64,000 bases of DNA from assembly GCF_003073045.1 (NCBI RefSeq), contig NC_037599.1, positions 18,418,555-18,482,554 on the forward strand. Direction: 5' to 3'. The DNA is from Pomacea canaliculata. Its lineage: Eukaryota > Mollusca > Gastropoda > Architaenioglossa > Ampullariidae. The translations under genes were made by a program, and so were the position numbers. Shown here in pieces: positions 23,801-38,800 of the stretch (position 1 is its first letter; the number at the start of each line of letters is the position of its first letter). Under the pieces are notes generated by a model. The model was not told the DNA's origin, did not search any database, and was given only the letters and a program-made list of their open reading frames with translations.

Positions 23801-26800
23801 TTTAAAAAATTTTGAATAATGAATTCTGAGTACAGTTAATGTTTGTGCAGCCATCAGAGAAGTCAAAGTATGATCAAGTGTTTGACAGTCTTGGACCCAT
23901 CAACAATATGCTCAATGGTGATAAAGTTAAGCCAGTAAGTGTATGTTGATGCACACATACACCTTCTCTCCCACTTTCTCTCACTTCTTCACTCTTTCAT
24001 TCATTTATTTTTACAGAGAGTGCATGTGCATTTACACTTGAATGCATGTATATATGTGTGTGAGATGGCCCTTGACACAAAATGAAGAGTTTTGTTTATT
24101 GTTATGAAATGCAATTTTTCAGAAGAGAATCCCAAGTATCTCCCCTAAACTGTTTTAGAAAATTTAAGTAGATATGTTTATTGCCTTTCACGTTACATAA
24201 ACAAAATCTCTGTAAAGTGAAAAGGGGCACATAATAGAAAGCTTTAAGTGTAATGGAATGGGGACTAAAGTTGTATATTCTGTGTGCTGATCTTTAAAGG
24301 TTTTACTCAACTCAAAGCTACCAGTGGATATTCTAGGCAGAATATGGGAGCTAAGTGACATTGACAGAGATGGATTTTTGGACAGGGATGAGTTTGCTGT
24401 GGTGAGTGTAATTGGTCTGTTTGAGTTGTATAATTTATTTCAGCATTTAATTTGCGCCTTATAAACAAGCCACACATAGTAGGCAGAATCTAATAAGTCT
24501 TGAAAATTTGGGAAAAACATAGTTGATTTTATTATTGTTGTTGTTAATCTACTAGTATATTGCGTGTGTTTCTCATATGTTGTTGTCTCTCTCAAATACG
24601 AAAGGCTATGCATTTGGTGTACCGTGCTCGAGAAGGAGATGAGACACCGATGGTTCTACCAGTAGGCTTGATCCCACCTTCAAAACAAAAGCCAAGTCAT
24701 ATACCACGCCTTCCTGGGGCTGTGCCAGTGCTGCCACCTTTGTCCTCCTCATCCCTTCCTGGCATGCTGCCCATTCCAGGAAGATCAACACCTACTGTTA
24801 AACCTGATGGACCAGCAGCTGTGGTAAGCATTGTTAGGATGTTTAAAATAATGCCTGCACACAAAGATGAATAAATTATTTAATTTTGGATAAATGAGGG
24901 AAGCACGTTTTTATCTGATGTGTAATTGCTGGTAACAATTGACGTGATAAAAATATAATTTATATCTTACAGTAGGGGCGACAGTATTAAAAAATACCAT
25001 TTTTGATGGTAAAATTCCTTTCTTCAAGTAACTTGAGTAAGCAGTGACATGAACAAATGAACCTGAGCTAGACAACACAACAACACCTCTGTCAGTTTCA
25101 GCCATCTGGGCTCTTTGAAAATATGGTTCCAGTGAAACTAAAAAATGAGTGCACATCTGGGTCCAAACTGTACTCCTAAAAGGGAACACAGAAGCCAAGT
25201 TCACGTAAGTGTTCTGTTGAAGGCCTCAGGGGCAGCAGCTGCAATAGCAAACAGGTGACATAGCGGCAGAGCTGGCAACTTTTCATCCAGGACACGCACC
25301 ATTTTCGAATCCGGAGCCAGCGGCAAGGTGGAATAATGCAGAGGAATTTCACTGTCTTATCAGCAACTGCTAACAGAATGCAGAGGCTGTTGCACAAATC
25401 GACAGAAACCAAACATGTCCACCGCTTGGTCACGTTCTTATTAACTATACCCATGCACAAATATGTCCTAAGGATAGGCAACAAATGTATCTACATGAAC
25501 ACATGCACACACAGAAAATAAGGCACCTGTAAGCTAAGGTGACACAAGTGCTTCCCCTTTACTTTCCCACCACGGTTCATCTCTGACAACCTGCACTCAT
25601 CTGTCCTCGGCCAAGGAGTGTCAAACTTCACAAGGTAAATTGCAGAGCAGGACAGGCAAGCAGCACAGTATTATTAGATAGCAGGAGACCGCCACACGTC
25701 AGGCTGCATGCGGCTTATCCATGAGACCGCAAAAACAAGATAGCTGACACATGTCTTAACTGCGTGAGACAGCATGATGTCCATAGCAGTGACAAATTAT
25801 CCCCAACACACAAAAATTGACAAATCAAGGAAGGTCAAAAGAAACAAACCTGTGGATCCGCAGAGTGTAATGTGTCTGTCAAAAAAAAACAAAAAAAAAC
25901 AAAGCTACCGAGATGGAAGGGACACCAGTGGCAGGCACATGCCAACACGAAGTTCATGAAAAAAATCAGCAAGACCAAGCACAAGCCAGCACAATGTCTG
26001 TGAAACAAAAACTTGTCAGGCAAGACAGAAAGACAAGAGAAGAGAGAAAAGCCTCCTCCAGCTGGTGTGAGAGAGCTCGCTGACAGGCAAGGGCGGGATG
26101 TGGGGGGCAAGTTGGTCAGATCTGTGTTCTCCCTGTTTATTGGTCAGGTCTGACCAGTTGGGAGTAGCTAGCTGGAATTGAGGTATCTAGTTGGGATAAC
26201 TCCATATCATCATGTCATATGGGACAGTATGAAGAAAAAAATGAAAAGAATGCACAGAAAAACATTTTGATCAATTGTTTTTGGACATTTAGTGTGCTGT
26301 TTTCAGGTTGGTTTACCATGGGTGGTGACATCAGCAGAGAAAATTAACGCAGATACAGTGTTTAGGCAGCTAGATACTGATCAGGATGGCATGGTAACAG
26401 GGGCTGAAATCCGTGAGACATTGGCCCATAGCGGCCTTCCGACTGGTGTCCTTGCTCATATATGGTGAGTATTTTTATTAGTATTTATTCACATTTGTCA
26501 CATAGCAACAACTTCAGTTGGTAACAATTTAAAACAAGCCTTTGATTTGGTCCAACACTGTCCAGCTATTGCATTTGCATGACTTTTTAAAATGAGCAAA
26601 AGAGAAGCTTAACCATTTTAAGTCTAGCATGCAGATAATTCTGCATTGCAGATCTCTTGAAAATGTTCTAAGCATTCTGTTGGCTGGTTCCCCTTTCTTT
26701 TTAAAGTCCCTTTACTTGTGCAGAGGAGAGTTAAAATGAGACTGTACCAGAACATATCTTTCTTTCCAGGACTTTGTGTGACATTCAGGGGACAGGGAAA

Positions 26801-29800
26801 CTGAATGCAGAACAGTTTGCTTTGGCCATGCACTTAATCCAACTGAAGCTCAAGGGGATAGAGTTACCCCCCCAGCTTCTGCCAGAGATGATTCCTCCCT
26901 CCCTGCGAACCCAGAGTGGGGCAGACCCAGCAGCTTTTGGTGTCAGGGTATATGGTGTTTCATCATCATTTATGTAAAGTGTTATGAGCAAAACTTTGGA
27001 TAGATGCTATATAAATCCTCATTATTATTATTATAAAGCTTTGGTGCCAGGGTATGTGGTGTTTCATCATGTAGCTGAAGCACGACTGAATTATGTAAAA
27101 CATTTGAAAAATGAGTATGCATGTAATGGAGTTGGTGAAGAAGAGAAGAGAGAGTAGCCTCCTCCAGCTGGTTAGACAAGGGTGTAGAGGGATGGTGTTT
27201 TATGCAGAGCCTGCAACTAAGGCTATATCATGTCAAGACAGCCAGCACTGTAAGCAGACTTCATGCAGAGAAAGAACAGTATGCCCGAGATGAGATTTGA
27301 ACCCTGGACAGCCAATCCTCACTGTATTGGTGACAGGCGTTAACCATTGCACCACCAGACCACCCTAGCTGGTTGAGCAAAGGGACATCTCTCCCATATG
27401 AGATTTATTTATGGATAGATTTATATGTGAAACGTGGGTGAGATGGACTTAGTAATTTGTAGGTTTATATGTGAGAAATGGGGAGAAAGTGCATGAGATA
27501 GACGTGTTAATGTGGGAGTTTGTATATGTGATAACGGGTGAGATTCCATCTGACAGATAAGTGCTTATAGATAATTTTCTTAAAAGAAAATGTGTTTTTT
27601 GTTTTGTTTTTTTTTGACAGGATGGAACAAATGCAGGTCCATATAGCCATGTTGCTGATTTTTCTGCCATCAAAGAGCTGGACAACATCAGTAAAGAAAT
27701 AGACGATATTAAAAGGTTCGAGCATTTTACAATAAAAATTTTTTTGCGCATTTATGTGTAAAGAAGAACCAGTAGTAAAAATTTTTCTTGAATTTTAAGC
27801 CTCTTAATGATGCATGATTATCTTCATTAAAGTTTTAATGCTGTGTTTCATTTCTTCTTGGTCCTATACCCTCCCAGTGGAGCATAGGGCCACAACCACA
27901 CACCCCGCCATTGAACCCAGTTCTGGGCGTCCCTTTCCAGTTGGGACAAAAAAGCCCATCCAAAGAGGGATCTTCCCGTCCAGGCTCTAGTTGTGCAGTT
28001 AATATGTTTGTGGTTTCTGTAGCTTTTTGTTTTTTTATAGGGTGGGGTTGCTAGCCCCACACCCAACCCTCCTCCTTTATCTGGGCTTGGGACCGGCAGG
28101 TTACCCGTGTGGTTTCCTGGCAGAGTTGTGCTTCCTTTCTGCATGTAACTTACTTTCTAGCTGAAAACTTGTTACATCTATAAATAAGTGCACTTCAATA
28201 GGTCATTTCTAGGCATTTGTGTAGATAAGGGTGGAACACACAGGGAAGGGCTGGATACTGCATAAGCTTCCAATTTTTAAAAGAATTCTATTCTATCCTG
28301 TGCTGCTATAACAATTATACAATGACATATATATAAAAAGAGCACCTGCATTATATGATGTGTTAAACTCATGCCGACATGTATGTTGTGTGTTTTACAG
28401 AGAGAAACTGCAGGTGGAGAGAGAAAAACTGCAGTATGATGCAGATGTACGCCTGAGGCAAGGGGAAGTAACTATGCTTCAGAAAGAGCTTGATGCAGTC
28501 ACCAGCACATTGACACAACTAGAATCCCAGAAGAAAGAAGCACAAAAACGACTTGATGAATTGGATGACAAGGTGCATGACTTTTTTCATCTCCAGTCTT
28601 CTATATATATGTGTATATTTGTTGTAATTGTTGGCATTTATACAGATCTTGCAAACTCTGCAGGACAAATTTCTTTTTAAGAGCATTTCATGGCTTGGAA
28701 GAAATTTACCTTTTTTGGCATAAATATTTGTGGAGGTAAAAGAATATTTTTCAAGATAATGTTGTTCATCTTTATCACTTTTCTAACATTTATGCCTTCA
28801 GTTTTTCAGAAGCAAGGTATGATGGAGTTGTAACCTTTTTTTTTTTTCAGTACCACTGGGCTGCTATTATAAGTAATGTAGCAGAGCATATTTTGAATGC
28901 TGAAGATCAATGTGCTGTACAAAAGTAATGTAATAGGTGTAATGTGTTGTACAAAAGTAATGCAATAGTTGTAATATGCTGTACAAAAGTAATGCAATAG
29001 TTGTAATGTGCTGTACTAAAGTAATTGTCAGTAGTTGTAATGTGGAGGACAAAAGTCAAATATCTGCATCAAAACAGACCACTGATGCATATTTGAGTAC
29101 TTTTGAATACAAGAGACTACAGCATAGTTGAATACTTTAAACAGCCACGAGCAAATTAAAAAAGAACTCATCTTCAAAAGATGTCTGTATTTTCAGCATA
29201 TGCAGATCTTGAGACAATCAAAGCTTTAATTATTTTAACAAACTTTAAAACAAATAGAAGGAATGGTTTTATGTTTCCTGATTTATGTTATGGGAATTAT
29301 TTGCCCTACATATGCAAATACAGAAATTTTGTGGATTCTGCCAAATAACAGTGGGTAATGTGATTCTTTCTGCAGAAGTCAAATTTAGACAGAAATTTGA
29401 AAGAGCTGAGAGACAAGACATCAAGTGAACAAATGGAGGTGAGTGTAGAGCTCGTACAGATGATCGCTTTCACAGTTATCTTCCTGTTTATTTTTCACCC
29501 TTTACATTTCACCCATTACCTCTGATTGAAGAAAAATAATAATGAAAGTTGCATTGAATGGTATAGAAGAAGTTTTACAGATGTAAACTCCAAAGACTGT
29601 ATTCTTATGTTGGTGAGCAACTTGATATATTACTGAACAGTTTTCAGTTAATAGTTAATAGTTAGAAGGCAATAGTGACAAAGTGCATAGACTGTTACAA
29701 TATTTAGTTCCTGCACTGAAACTAGATCAGATACAGCATGGTTTTTGTTTTTGTTTTTTGTTTTTTTTTATTTCACCCAGCAGTAAAATGTGCGTATTCT

Positions 29801-32800
29801 TACACCATTCAATCATAACCTTTTTGTTATTACAATGTAGCCACTTTTGGTGAATTGTTTGTTCTTTATTATATTATTTCACATTTTCTTTGTCCAAACC
29901 TTTTGTAGTTTAAAGTAGTGATGTTAAAAAAATCTTTTGAGAATAATTTTTATTTATAGTGACTCAATGCACTCCTTTCCAGGATAAGCTAAGAGCGAGC
30001 AATGTGTATGAAGGTACATGCTGACTCAGCAGACCTTTTAACACATGATCTGTGTTGATAGTATGTCATTGTTTTGAATATCCTTAATTCCAGGATAACA
30101 GAACGAAGTTGCAGATCTCATAGACACCCAGAAGGACTTTTAACCAGCAATTTGTGTTAATAGCATGCCATTGTTTTTAATATTCTCAATTCCAGGTTAA
30201 CAAAATGAAATCACAGATCAGTAATCAAGAAAGGCTGGTGCAGGTATGCTTTGCTGAGCCAAGCAATGGAAATCTTAGTTTTCTTTCAGAAAAAAAGTAA
30301 CAATTTTTTCCTTTCTGCCCTGAGCTAACACTACTGATCTGAGTTAAGCATGAATTTTGAAGCATGGTGGCTGGTTTCATCTTCACTTTTCTTTCATTTT
30401 GTTTGTTTCTTTTTTTGTTGTTGTTTTCTTAATATCTTAGAAGCATGCAATGTTGTGCAGTCTTCTTTCTGTAATGCTGCTTCTAAAGTGTGTTCAAATG
30501 TATGTAACAATTCTCACTTTAACATTTGTCTTACTTGTTTAGTATGCTAGAAGTTTCTGCATATTCTTTGGTGATGGAACTGTCAATAAATCTTAAAGAA
30601 GTGACTATTATATGCATAAGCACATATATAAAATTGAATGGAATGAGGAGAGGGCCTAAGAATAGTTTAGTAATTAATTTCATAGCAAATATATCTTTCT
30701 GTGTTTGAAAATTTTTTTTACTGTTATCTGAACTGCAGTTGAAGAAATCTTGGAAATACTTCATAAAAACTGAGAGTTGATTATTCTTTCAAACTATTAC
30801 AGAAATATGTAACAGACATAACACCTGAGAAGTTGTGGGATTTTCAGATTTGTTTAACAACTGGCACCAGTACTATCAAACTTTAGTGACATCAGAAGAA
30901 TAGGGCTTGGACAAAAAGAATATAACTAACATCTAAAGCATCCATCATCCTATGAGCTATCACCTACCCCAAGGAAAGGGTTATAAATTTGTATTTGAAA
31001 TTGCTTCTTTCTGACATGTCTGTTACATGTATTGATGACTGTATGCTGAGTCAAGAGGTGAATCCTTAATGTGTAAAGTGCTGAATAAAACATATTTTTA
31101 CATCACTATCCAGTTCTTGATAATCAAGTTCTTTTAAATACTAGAGGAAGTTAAATCAGTCACTACCCATTGAAAAGGTAATTAAAAGGGTCTGTTAATT
31201 TATTCTACTGAAACTCTGTAACATGTGATGTTTTATGTTGAGAGAACCCTCAGGCATATATAATGGATGTGAATCAATTTTGCAGTTGAAAATACATGTA
31301 TTGCCTGAAAATAAGTGTAATGAGCTGAAATGATATGTTCAGATCAACTTGTGCATTTCAGTTGGCTTTCATTGCCTGGCATTCAACAGTATACAACTCT
31401 TTTTTTTTTTTTTTAAAATGCATAAGAAAGAAACTAATTTTCAGCAGAGGTAAACATCAATGTCAAATGGAAAATTGCATTGATGTATTTTAAAGAACTG
31501 GAAATATTGCATTAAAGTGTATCTTAAGGAATCAAAAATATTGCTTTATTGTATCTTAAAGAATTGGAAACATTGCATTGCAAATTTCTGCAGCTAGGAG
31601 CTTTTTACTTCATGTTTCCTGCTTATATCACAGAGTAGAAAAAGTAATGGGCTATGTTGCTGTAGGGTTTGTATGATTTGGCTTTTTTTTTTTGAGGGAA
31701 GGGTTGGTTTATTTTTCTTTGGAATGTACAGACTTATTCCTAGGTGAAGTAGTGTACACTGCAAAATGAGAGATTGTGGCCTTCTTTTGAAGTTGCAGTC
31801 TACGTTATCATGTGCGAAGGCCCTTTAGACTAGTTGACTGTAGTTGGACTGTAGTCGCTTTGCTGTGTCTAGGGCATGGCATTTTACATTCCTTGTTATA
31901 GGTTGCATTAGAGTGGATATTTCTGCTTCAAAAGAGCAGTAAGTTTAAAGTTGGCTATTGACCTGTTATATCTTTTACCAGTCAATAATAAGCTGCTTAT
32001 AAAACAAAAAAGATTATTTTTTAATTCTGTTTAACCAAACATCTGAGATATCAAGAGCTATCTAGACAATATCTAACAGCATATGCAGAATTCCCAAAAC
32101 AAAGCTGTCTAGAGAAATTAGTTGTTTTAAATTGGTTATAAAATTGATCCACTAGAGTTGCTACATAACTAAATGTTATATGCTGTGTATACAACTCAGT
32201 TTCATGGCATTCTTTAGTAACTAAACAGTATTTATAAGAACAAGAACTCTTTCCCCAACCTCAACCAGATTTTCCCTTTCTCTCTTCTCCTTTCTCTTTT
32301 CTCCTGTCTCCTCACATTTTCTCTCCCTTTGTTCCTCCCCGTCTCATAAGGCTTAACATATTTCTGTACTACAGTCTGCACTATTTTGTCTTTAAACACT
32401 TTTGCATGTTCTTGCATATAAATATTTTTTTACATTTTCCAATATCATTATTATGGCAAACATGTAAACAATAGTACTGTCAGTGTATTTATATGTTATT
32501 AATTAGCCTTAATTTGATTAGGGTTCCAAAACACCTATATAATGGAGGATATCTGTTTTATTCACCTTTTTAACAGTTGCTTTATTTACGCACTAAATTT
32601 TTTTTTTTAAAGCTTGCGAAGTGGTTTTTCTGCTTCTTAGTGCTCTAAAACAGAGCAATCAAATCTAATGTTTATGAAAAGACACCCCATATTTATGAAT
32701 TATGAAAACTGGCACAGTTCCATTTTCATGTCATTTATCTAAAGTATATGAATACTGTGTATGTTTGTTTCAAAAGTCCTTGTTTGAGTAAAGAACATAC

Positions 32801-35800
32801 GTTGATTCTTTTTTAAAAATTCTTAGCATGTCTGTGCACTCATGCATGTGTGGGATCTTATGCATGTCATCAGTGATGTTATTTAACCTTTACAGGTATT
32901 TTATGTTAAAATTTAAGCTGTATGTTGACTTGTTTTTGTGATGCCTGAGTTAAAAAGAATAATGCATACCTGTAACAAACGTGGAAAATTTCAACAATAA
33001 GTGTATTTATTTATGCATAGAATCTTATTTGCACAGAATGAATATTTTTGCTATTAATCTGTATTTGGACAAGTGTAGCTGGTATGTAAATAATTATTCA
33101 TGTGTTTAATCATGATTGCTCTTGACTCAAAAACATGACTGTACCTGCATACAGACCACACACACATGCACACACTATCACATTGATATTATCTTACGTT
33201 AATGTTTGTTGTGAATAGTTTCAAAGCCCCATCAGATGGTTACAAGGTTGTGAATGGGTTTCATTTCAGAATCAAGAAACTGAACTTGATAAACTGAAGC
33301 AGGAACTGCAGAGGCTAAAGGAAGAAGAACAGTCACTAGAACAGCAAGTGGAGTCTTCAAGACAACAGCTTAATCAGTTGTCTGTATCACGCAAAGACAT
33401 CACCAGCCAGCTGAAACAGGTGAGCAAGTATATAGGTTTCATGTGAAATGTATCACAAGTCACTGAGCACATGACAGATCAGTGTTTGATTTATGGACCA
33501 GGGAATGTATCAGGAAAGTCAAGAAACTTATCATAGTAGGAAGTAGAGGTGTGAGGGAGATTAGTGTTTTATGCCAAGCCAGCAGCTAAGGCTATATCCT
33601 GGCAAAGCAACTGGTCCTGTAAACACATGCAATATGCAGAAAACAAACAGTATGCCTGATGCCTGTGATGAAATCTAAACCCATGATAGCCAAATCTCAC
33701 TGTGGGACACAGATATCATGATTGGCATTACTACTGCTTTATTTTTTTCCAGATATCACACAAGGAATGTTAAAGAGATGCTTGTGTGGTTTGGGTTTAC
33801 TGTTGCTGTTGTAATGACTGCGTAAGACTACCTTGGTTGACTAGTGAATAGAACACATCATTTTCACCATTGCTGCTAGCATCATCATTTTTCTTTTGCT
33901 GCAGACAAAAGCCAAGGTTCAGGAACTGCAGAATCAGCACAGAGAATTGTCAGGTGGAGACCCGCCAGGCCTGACCATAAATGGGAGTCACGCTGTTTCT
34001 GAAGTTGACAGGCTCAGTTCAAAAACCAGGGTAATTTCAATCAAATAATAAGTGGATCCCTCATAACAAAGGTCCTTCTTGACTTTTGTCAGCTAACCTA
34101 AGAGCAGCTAAACATCATCAGTATTGGAATCCTCTCTCTTTTGCTTTTAAGCCTTTAAAGACTAGCAGTGAGCAAATTTTAAAAAATAATTGGGTAAATC
34201 TCAGTGCAAGATTTTTTTTTCTACAAATCTGGGTGTGTAACCCTGCCTGCGCTTAAGATGTACATATAAAAACTTCAACATGCACAATTTTATGTCACAA
34301 TATGACTAACAAGGGTAAGTTGCTCGTTCAGTTGGCCAAGGCATTCACAGCAAAAATGTATCCATACATTTTCTGGATGTTTGTGTTGTTGACCTCTTTC
34401 TGTGCATTCTGATATTTTGAGGCACATACTGTAGAAAAAAAACACCATCTTTCACTTTTACCTCATTATTACAACAAAATTTTGGACCTCACTATTCCTT
34501 TCATAAATATCATTTCTGCAGATTTGGATGAATCATATATATCTTGAAAGTACTAAATGTAACCAAGAGCTGTTTGAAAAAATTGTTTTGATTTACACTT
34601 TTTTTGGTATCATTGATGCATACGTACATGCATATTACAAACAGGTGGGCATTCCAAACAGTCCTCTGCGCAGCTTCGGCATATCGTCAGAGACCTCTGC
34701 CTTCAAAGATGACCCTTTCAAAGGCCAAGACCCATTCAATAATGTACCCAGCTCTGGGCAGTCTGATCCTTTCCATAGTGATGATCCCTTTAAAGACAGT
34801 AAGTGAGAATCCCTTAGTATCTGAGAAGTCCTGTTGGGTACAGCGGCTGGTATGTTCACCTGGGAAGACTGCAAAGACTCACATAGTTCATACCGTTTTA
34901 CTGTGAAAACTCTTTGTGTGAAGAATTACAGTCTCCTGTGTAGATTTCTGGTTGCTTGTACTTCCTGTCTGCAATGGTGTCAATATATATTCATAGGTCA
35001 GTAGACTAAGTTTTTTTTAAATTTATCTCATCTAGATGCATTTTTGCATTTTATTAAGATTATTCTATCCTGGCAGGTGACCCATTTAAATCTGATGGAT
35101 TCACATCAGATCCTTTTGCATCAGATGATCCTTTTAAGGATGCATTTACATCTAGTTCCACTGTTGGAAAGAAGGTTTGTCACTTTGCTACACATCCCTC
35201 TGTTTTTTTTTTTTTTTTGGTTTTTTCCCAGTCTGTCACTGTCATCTGGTTTAATAAGCTGTTATTCACTAACGCTATCAGGCTCTATAATAGAAATGGT
35301 TGTATTGTCTCTAAGGATTCCTCAAGTTTTCATTCCAAGGTATGCAATTTCAGATCTAAATGCGTCTTTCTTGTTGTGTAGACATTTTTTTTTTTTGCTT
35401 TACTTTAGGATGATCCTTTTGCTAGCTCTGATCCATTCGCCAGTGCATTTTCATCGTCTGGTGCTAGTCAAGCAGATGGATTTGATGCTTTTGGTTCATC
35501 ATGGACAAACTCTAGTTTTGGACAAGAGGTAAGAGTTTCCTAACCATTTTATTTTAGTTTCCAAGGATAACCCAGATACAACATTATTACAAGATGATTA
35601 GGGTTACTCCTCTTCAAGGTGCTTTTCTCCTTAATAACTGGGTTCATTTCATGAGATAAAAAGTCTTCAAACACATTTCTTACCTTTTTTTTAAATGAAA
35701 GAGATGAAGCCATTGATTTAGCTTGCTGCTTTTTTTTTTTTTTTTTTTTTTTGGCACGATTAGGGGAAGCCGTATGTTAAAAACCATCTATAAGTATTAT

Positions 35801-38800
35801 TTTCAATAAGTTACTTTCCATAGCAACAATTAAAACACTGGTGAAAGTGAGAAATATCAGCAAATATTCCATAATCAGAGCTGACCTTGTTTGCACCATG
35901 CCTGGTGTACCAGAATTTAGAAAGCCCTCTCATTACCCAGTGCTGTTCATTTATCTTCAAATCATTCCTTAAGTTAATAATATTTGACTTTTTATTCAGA
36001 ATACCATGGACACATTTTATTTGTTTATTGCATAGTAACATTACTAATGTTTGTATAATATAATCAGGAAGTACAGAATATTTTGTTACATTTAGGTTTT
36101 GAGAGACTGTTTCTGAAAGTTAAATCTGTCACCTGATTTCAAAAGTGATATTTATCTCATATATGCCTCAACGATTTCTTCACTCATCTACTGACACAAG
36201 TTTCTGGAGTCCCACTAAAACAAAGATGTATGGTCAGAGGTCTTTCCCTATCAAGCCCCATCAACTTGGAACAGATTACCCATCAGCCTTCATAACTTGG
36301 ATGCTCTTACCACCTTTAAGTCCAAACTTAAGATGCTTTTTTTTTTCAGATTAGAGACTTCACTGTGACCCTGTCCTGACCATGATCGTGCATAACATGT
36401 GTTGGCATTTACCTTGTGTATGAGTAGATGTGTCTGTTGTAGAAGTAAGCGTATCTGTTACATGTGAAAATGAGTGCATGGTTGTAGTGATTCCATTTAT
36501 ATGGATAGGTCTTTCTGTCACTTCAGTAAAGCTCTCAGAGCAAATCATTGAAAAGGTGCTTTAAAAATATTCAGAAAAATGTTCTTGTCTTTTATTATTA
36601 TCATTTATTTTAATCCCAGAAATCTGGAGGTGATCCTTTTGGTGGTGATCCATTTGCCCCTTCATCACCAGCCAGACGAAAATGAGTCTCCAATGCCAGC
36701 ACTTCCCCCAAAACAGTCCAGAAGACAACCCCCTCCTCGACCTGCTCCCCCTAAATCGAAAAGCCCCACTCCTACAAGCAAAGCAAAGACGGATCTTTTT
36801 GGAGATTTTGGGACAGATCCCTTTGGTGGCAGTGACCCTTTTTCTTCTAATAATGATGGAAGCAGCACTACCAATGCTTCTTTTGATGCATTTAGTAACT
36901 TCAGTGACACTAATTTTTCTAAGGTGAGTCAAACCTTAAAGATTCTTCCATAGTTGGGTGCAAGTAGATTCAGAAAGCCTCTTGAGATAGTTTGGAAACT
37001 AAAAAAGTGTGTATGGTAGTGAGTCTTCATTAGCACTATTTTGGGCATGTACGACCACGCTGTCTGCCATCTTGTTAGATCCTAAAGAAGATGGGCTAAC
37101 ATATCCAGAAATATTTCCACACCCATCTGAAACTTTTTGTGTTTTAAAACTAAGTTATTAAAAATGTTTAAATGTTTCGTATATGTTTGTTATTGATTAT
37201 ATACAACTATAGTTGTATTTCTCAATATTCCATTACTAGTTTAGTAGACGGATGCTATCCAGGATGAGAATAGTCACAGTAAAAACTGCTTCTATGAAAA
37301 GCTGGATCATATTTTTTTGTTGTAATTTTTTCTTTGTGTACCTAATCCCTTCAGTCTGGAGAAGAAACGTCGCTTTGGGGATCAAGCCAGTGATGGATGG
37401 AGTCCTTAAGCAGAGTATAATGTTGAGGTGTTCAGCACATTTCCCAAGTTTCACCATCTTTGGTTGCTTGTCCTAAAATCTTTTGTCCTCACTTTGCACA
37501 ATTTAGCTGTTTTATTTGTCTTCATTTTTTTTTAATTTGCATGTCTTACAGAAAATCACTGAATGACTTGTTTGTGTTTTTGTTTACTTGGTGTGTGGAT
37601 TGCTATTGTTTTTTTATCATTATGTTTGCCCGTTCACCATTCCACCTTAAATCTTAAAGTTTTCTAATAGTGACCAGTAACAGTTATACATAAACTATAT
37701 TTTAACTCCAAAGGATTATAACAGTTAAACATTTTTTTTAACCACTGAATGTATAACTATTAAGGACATTTATTTCTACTTTTCCATTTATAAACCACAC
37801 CGTATCATCCTGACTATTATACCGAACTTTACGATAGACACAAGGAAAAAATTTTATTGACTAAGAGGGGTGGTGAAGAATTTTCTTTGATAAGCAGACT
37901 TGTTTCAGCAGTCAATGGCTTAACATCCAAAATTGTTTTGAATGAAACATTTTCTTGTAGCTATATTGTGATGAATGCATTATCTTCACGATGCGTTTTG
38001 CCTTGGAATTATGCGTTGTGCTCTCTTTCATTCTGTAAAGTAGTGTTAGTTGTCCTGAAACTCTCAGTTGTTTTTTGTAGATGTTGGGATGCTTGCTATT
38101 TATTACCTACCAAAGGGCCAGAACAAAGCTTGTAGATAAAGGCCATCAACCTTCACATTTTGACTTTGATATATAATAGGTGGGATTTAAATATTTAGTA
38201 CAAGTCAAATAAATTTTTATATGCATTTTTTTTTTCTATTCACTTTTACTGTAGCTCTTCTTGTGAAAATTTATTTGAAAGCTGACTTACCCTTACTTAA
38301 ATAAACTTATGAAATCTGTAATTACATTTTTGGTGTCATGATAGTGAAGGGAAATTTAACAAAAAGAAGTGGTGTTTAACACCATTTGAAAGTAGAATTA
38401 TACCAGAAATTAACTTAAAGGAAAGAGGCACGGACGAAAGGTTAGTTGTAGTGAACATAGACTTTTGTAATATGTGAGGTCTAGCTTTGTTGCTGCATGC
38501 TGCTGTCTCTTTCTTTTTTTGACTGCTGACTGGTGCTAACTACAAGATTTAAGTTCTCACTACCTAGGATATGATACAGAACAATATTTACTAATAAAAC
38601 TGTGGGATCAGGCAGCAAAATAATTTCCATAAAAGGATTAATAAAGATGTTTTATATTGTATTTGTATTTTAAGTAAGCATGGCATGAAAATGTATTGAT
38701 ATCAGGCAGTATTTTAATCACTGATTATATTTTATAAAAATAATAGAAGAAAATAGGTTTTGGGATCCTCAAAATATTAGGTGCTACACTATCAAAACAC

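Noticed and set aside
25176-25484. 102-codon minus-strand open frame in EPS15 intron 8
   Set aside because: Cys-rich appearance only; no family pattern, and it lies in a probable repeat block.
34528-34806. Longer open frame reaching upstream of EPS15 exon 17
   Set aside because: The upstream part is intronic; the exon starts at the acceptor ACAAACAG before 34645, where the family-like sequence begins.
34635-36910. Minus-strand open frames over the EPS15 DPF exons
   Set aside because: They mirror the repetitive GAT-CCT-TTT codons on the coding strand and are antisense artefacts.
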